From Humulus lupulus (lineage: Eukaryota; Streptophyta; Magnoliopsida; Rosales; Cannabaceae), in the NCBI RefSeq assembly GCF_963169125.1, contig NC_084802.1, positions 32,146,107-32,210,106 on the forward strand: a stretch of DNA of 64,000 nt, in the 5' to 3' direction. Below, one piece after another: positions 60,531 to 64,000 of the stretch. The position numbers and the translations under genes were made by a program. Position 1 is the stretch's first letter; every line of letters starts with the position of its first letter. The notes beneath the pieces were generated by a model. The model saw only the letters and a program-made list of their open reading frames with translations, had not been told where the DNA came from and searched no databases.

Positions 60531-61510
60531 CATTGATTCGAGATTAGGTGAAGACAAATATGAGCTATAAGCATTGGAGGAGCTTAAGGAAATTAGTATT
60601 GACCCATAGGTACCTTTACGAGTTGTAAAAGTTGGAAAGAATCTTGGAACTGAAAGGAAGAAGGTACTGGTCGAGTTTTTGAGAAATAACCTGGACGTCT
60701 TCGCTTGGTCACATGAAAATATGGTGGGAATCAATCTAAATGTTATAATGCATACTCTGAATCTAGACTAGAATGTGCCTGCAAAGGTACAGAAACGAAG
60801 GCTTTTGGGGAATGAGCGATCAGAAGCTTTAGAAGAAGAAGTAGCTCGCTTACTTAAGTGTGGATTCATAAGGGAAGCAAAATATCCGACTTGGATTGCA
60901 AACCCTGTTTCGGTCCCAAAGCCCAATGGAAAGTGGAGAACTTGCATTGACTTCTCCGACCTCAATAAGGCCTATCTTAAGGATTGTTTTCCCCTACCTC
61001 GAATTGATCAGTTGGTAGATGCAATAGCTGGTCACGAGCTCATGTCTTTTATCGACGCATATTCTGGATATAACTAGATCGCGATGAACCTTGCGAACCA
61101 AGAGAACACTAGCTTCATGACTGAGCATAACATATATTGCTACAAGGTTATGCTATTCTGGCTAAAGAAAGTTGATGCAACGTACCAACAGCTGGTCAAC
61201 AAAATGATCATTAACCAGAATGGGAAAAATATGGAAGTGTATGTCGATGATATGCTCATTAAACCAAAAACTGGCAATAACCATGTATCCGACCTAGAAT
61301 AATGTTTTGGCATGCTAAGGAAATATGACATGAAGCTAAATCTGCAGAAGTGCATCTTTGGGGTTTTGTTGGGAAATTTTTTGGGCTTCATAGTCAACAC
61401 AAGGGGGATAGAGGCGAACCCAAAGAAGATCAGGTTGTTATTAGAAATTATTTTGCTGAGGTCGTGCAAAGAAGTACAGAGCTTAACTGGGAAAGTAGCG
61501 GACCTAAACC
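60530..61510 (+). pseudogene. Gypsy reverse transcriptase, decayed
   Basis: The domain starts with FLRNNLDVFAWSHENM, followed by EEVARLLKCGFIREAKYPTW, KPNGKWRTCIDFSDLNKA, LMSFIDAYSGYN (then a TAG) and VYVDDMLIKPK with the YVDD active site intact. Stops are spaced through it (60574, 60607, 60767, 61075, 61300). The fingers, palm and thumb motifs are all recognisable, so decay is by point change rather than deletion. Confidence 0.87.
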
Positions 61511-61910
61511 GCTTCGTTTCAAAATCGACTAACAAGTGTCTCCCGTTCTACAACTTGCTCAGGGGAAACAAAAAGTTTGATTGGACCGAAGAATTCGAGC
61601 AGGCATTTCAGAATCTGAAAAATCACCTAGCTGAACCCCCATGTTATCAAAACCAGCAGCTGGAGAATGTTTGCTCTTATACCTAGTTGTGACAGAAAAT
61701 TCGGTCATCGTAGTATTAGTTTTAGAAGAAAATCGGGGACAGAAGTTGGTATACTACGTGAGTAAAAGGCTTCTTGGACCTGATTCCAGATACCCTTCAA
61801 TAGAAAAGCTCGTGTTCTGCTTGATCGTGGCCTCGAGAAAACTCAGACCGCATTTCCAATCCCACAAACCACGTCTTAACCGATCAACCTTTAAGTCAGG
61901 TTTTGCAAAA
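61510..61910 (+). pseudogene. Gypsy RNase H (RT-linked), decayed
   Basis: After RFVSKSTNKCLPFYNLLRGN and FDWTEEFEQAFQNLKNHL come LYLVVTENSVIVVLVLEENR, QKLVYYVSKRLLGPDSRYPS and KLVFCLIVASRKLRPHFQSH. This is the RT-linked RNase H fold seen in Ty3/gypsy polyproteins. A frame change lies near 61660. Confidence 0.82.
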
Positions 61911-62049
61911 ACCTAAAACATCGGGACGTTTGCTTAAGTGGGCAATCGAACTCAGTCAGTTCGAGATATTATATAAACCACATACAACAATCAAGAGTCA
62001 AACGCTTGCTGGTTTTGTAGCAGAATGCACAAGTTTTTCAAGACGAGCC

Positions 62050-62560
62050 AATGAGAGAAGCATTGCGAGAATTGTGGAAACTCATCATTGGTGGATCATC
62101 TAATGAAAATGGATCCAGAGCTGGGATAATTTTGATCTCTCCTAAGGGACATCGATTTCATACAACCCTGAGATTCAAATTCGAAGCATCCAACAACAAA
62201 GCATAGTAAAAAGCTCTATTGGCAGGAATACGGGTGGAAAAAGAACTAAAAGCAAAGGCGGTCCAATGTTATAGTGATTCTAAGCTCATGGTCAATCAGA
62301 TATTAGGGGAGTATCAAGCTCGAGGTATCAAAATGGCAGCTTATCTAGCTAAGGTTAAAGATGAGTTGTCTGAGTTAGAGTACTGCTCCATTGAGTAGGT
62401 ACCCCGCGACCAAAATTCAAATGTTGATGCTTTAGCCCGACTTGCCACCTACATTAAACGTGGCGCAGTGGGTTTTTTAGAACAACCAAGCGTAACGGAA
62501 GAACCGGTTGAGGTCAGAGTGATTGACACAAAACTGACCTAGATAAACCCCATAGTGGAA
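62050..62560 (+). pseudogene. Second, archaeal-type RNase H of the Tat lineage, decayed
   Basis: The frame reads IIGGSSNENGSRAGIILISP (a D-to-I-like loss at the first strand where DGSSN is usual), KFEASNNKA then a stop, YKALLAGIRVEKELKAKAVQ, CYSDSKLMVNQILGEYQARG and VPRDQNSNVDALARLAT. These are the five-strand RNase H motifs, including SDSK and the late NxDALA helix. A second RNase H at this place, between RT-RNase H and integrase, is known from the Tat lineage. Confidence 0.83.
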
Positions 62561-62585
62561 TACCTTACAACCAATAAACTACCAA

Positions 62586-63222
62586 ATGACTGAAAGGATA
62601 CATGAAAATTGTTATATCAAGTCCCGAGGTATGTTATGGTTAAGGGAATTCTATACTGACAAGGGCATTCGCTACCCCACTTGCGGTGTGTTCTGCACAA
62701 GGAAGCACCAACTATCGTACATGAGATACATGAAGGATTCTGCAGAGACCACTCTGGGAGGAAAAACCTGACTCTAAAGATATTGAGGTTGGCCTATTTT
62801 TGGCATACACTCAAAAAGGATTCGGCCTCATATGTACAGAAATGTGATAAGTGTCAGTGCTTTGCCACATATGCTCGGGCAGCACCCATGTAGTTAACCA
62901 TGATTTCATCGCCCAGGCCATTTGCAGTATGGAGGATCAACATGATTGGTTCACTACCAATAGGAAAAGGAGGAGCTCGCTATGCAGTTGTCGCCATCGA
63001 CTACTTTACTAAGCGGGTCGAGGCCGAGCCTCTAGCGATCACAACCTCGAAGATAGTCCTGGATTTCATCATGAAGAACATCATATGTTGTTTTGGGGTC
63101 CCAAAGAAGAATGTGTCTGACAATGGAACTCAGTCCGATAGTGATCTTTTCATGAACTTTTGTGAGCAGTACGACATAACCAAGAGTTTCTCTTCAGTGG
63201 CGTATCCGCAAGCTAATGGGCA
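62586..63222 (+). pseudogene. Gypsy integrase, decayed and interrupted
   Basis: The zinc-binding part is seen as VHEIHEGFCRDHSGRKNLTL and SASYVQKCDKCQCFA (HHCC). The catalytic core reads AVVAIDYFTKRVEAEPLAIT with the first Asp and NVSDNGTQSDSDLF with the second, then FSSVAYPQANGH, where the next codons should carry the catalytic Glu. The Cassandra insertion begins exactly there. A stop lies at about 62891. The enzyme would insert the cDNA. Confidence 0.87.
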
Positions 63223-64000
63223 TGTAACGCCCCACGTCACTATGGTTGCTTCCTGGAATGACGACTGGCCCTACAAACCAACACGAGTCTTTCCAGCGTG
63301 CTTTGTCCTCACTCACACGCTTCCTGGGAAAACTTCCCAGGAGGTCACCCATCATTAGATTACTCCAGGTCAAGCACGCTTAACTTTGGAGTTCTCAAGT
63401 GATGGGCTACCGAAAAGAAGATGCATCTTGTTGGCATAGGTAGTAACCATCAATCCATTTAAGCCCTCTTAAACTATGCAGTCTCATACCTACACAGTCT
63501 TAGAATCATCACACATGACCTTCCCCAGGCAATGTGGAATTGCACAGTTTTTACCCGATCTTTCCCCTTACGGATCATGGGATTCTGACTGTCACAACCA
63601 CCCCCCCCCCCTTAGGTCCCAGGATCAAAACATGGCTCTGATACCATTTGTAACACCCCACGTCACTATGGTTGCTTCCTGGAATGACGACTGACCCTGC
63701 AAACCAACACGATTCTTTCCAGCATGCTTTGTCCTCACTCGAACGCTTCCTGGGAAAACTTCCCCGGAGGTCACCCATCACAAGATTGCTCCAGGTCAAG
63801 CATGCTTTACTTTGGAGTTCTCAAGTGATGGGCTATCGAAAAGAATAAGCGTGCTTGATCTGGAGCAATCTTATGATGGGTGACCTCTTGGGAATTTTTC
63901 CCAAGAAGCGTGCGAGTGAGGATAGAACATGTGGAAAGACTTGTGTTGGTTTGCAGGGCCAGTCATCATTTCAGGAAGCAACCATAGTGACATGGGGCAT
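63223..64000 (-). mobile_element. Cassandra-type TRIM retrotransposon(s), with an inverted LTR at the window end
   Basis: Two direct copies of a short LTR (63223-63436 and 63649-63845) flank about 210 bases. In minus orientation each LTR ends GTTACA, and AA plus TGGTATCAGAGCC (63634-63646) follows the right-hand copy: a perfect initiator-Met primer-binding site. The LTRs contain a 5S-rRNA-like stretch, the defining trait of Cassandra. There is no coding capacity. The right LTR breaks off at 63845, and an inverted copy of the same LTR runs from 63846 to the window end, so two elements or a rearranged one meet head to head. Confidence 0.87.
63340..63408 (-). promoter_or_regulatory. 5S-rRNA-derived pol III promoter in the Cassandra LTR
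   Basis: The minus strand reads CTCCAAAGTTAAGCGTGCTT, then about 20 bases later TGATGGGTGACCTCCTGGGA. These match the 3' half of plant 5S rRNA, including the box A (AGTTAAGCGTGCTTG) and box C (ATGGGTGACC) of its internal promoter. Degenerate copies lie at 63766-63833 (minus) and 63847-63889 (plus). Confidence 0.85.

Larger units (their letters stand above)
56560..63222 (+). mobile_element. Ty3/gypsy retrotransposon, Tat-type, 5' LTR to integrase
   Basis: A 741-bp LTR (56560-57300), primer-binding region, gag, protease, reverse transcriptase, RNase H, a second RNase H and integrase follow in order on the plus strand. The extra RNase H before the integrase is the hallmark of the Tat lineage. 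All coding parts carry many in-frame stops, mostly TAG and TGA. It is inserted in the inverted LTR at 55047-56559 and is itself cut by a Cassandra element at 63223. The 3' LTR lies outside the window. Confidence 0.9.

Noticed and set aside
63340..63408. 5S rRNA gene
   Set aside because: Only the 3' half with the internal promoter is present, it is diverged, and it lies within an LTR with a primer-binding site, so it belongs to Cassandra.

Overview
The window is a transposon-dense, AT-rich stretch of a flowering-plant nuclear genome, very probably a eudicot. Evidence: plant-type CACTA elements with a tnp2/DUF4216 gene plus a second TNPA-like gene, Ty1/copia and Ty3/gypsy (Tat-type, two RNase H domains) retrotransposons, a Cassandra TRIM carrying a 5S-rRNA-like promoter, and decayed fragments of two typical plant genes (a pleiotropic-drug-resistance ABCG transporter and a G-type lectin receptor kinase). 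Exons have GT-AG borders. The sequence alone does not give the species. I see no intact host gene.

Layout. 44-9045: complete CACTA element (TSD TAT) with decayed tnp2 and TNPA/Ulp1 genes, both on the minus strand. 9049-12450: AT-rich spacer with at most two orphan exons. 12453-13014: receptor-kinase fragment (minus). 13605-15446: solo LTR (TSD TATTT). 15657-17036: five-exon 5' fragment of an ABCG/PDR gene (minus). 18301-18550: minisatellite. About 18988-19733: probable solo LTR. 20554-27236: complete, young Ty1/copia element on the minus strand (TSD ATAAA) with an internal deletion across gag-protease. 27237-32850: AT-rich DNA with microsatellites and a possible LINE tail. 32851-33511: solo LTR (TSD TAATT). 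33739-34331: hAT-like non-autonomous element. 34606-35009: foldback element. 36268-37549: short CACTA-like element (TSD TTA) with a GC-rich insert. 37553-37899: copia RNase H remnant. 38277-39262: GC-richer segment, then an array of a GTAAC..GTTAC palindrome.

From 40882 to the window end there is one deep nest. A Ty1/copia element (5' LTR 40882-41848) was hit by a solo LTR in gag (42467-44008, TSD CAACC), by a second solo LTR in the integrase (44690-53400, TSD GAAAT/AAAAT), and by an inverted LTR of that same family in the reverse transcriptase (55047 onward). The second solo LTR was itself split by a CACTA element (45509-51796, TSD CTT). The inverted LTR was split by a Tat-type Ty3/gypsy element (5' LTR 56560-57300), whose integrase was then split by a Cassandra TRIM at 63223. 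The window ends inside an inverted Cassandra LTR.

How the genes relate: both larger CACTA elements share one plan, a tnp2/DUF4216 transposase gene followed on the same strand by a gene in which a TNPA-like N-terminal part is joined, through a conserved middle domain, to a C-terminal Ulp1-like cysteine protease. Every copy here is broken by stops, frameshifts or deletions. The copia element at 20554-27236 keeps a 1037-codon integrase/RT/RNase H frame but lacks nucleocapsid and protease, so it probably moved with help from another copy.
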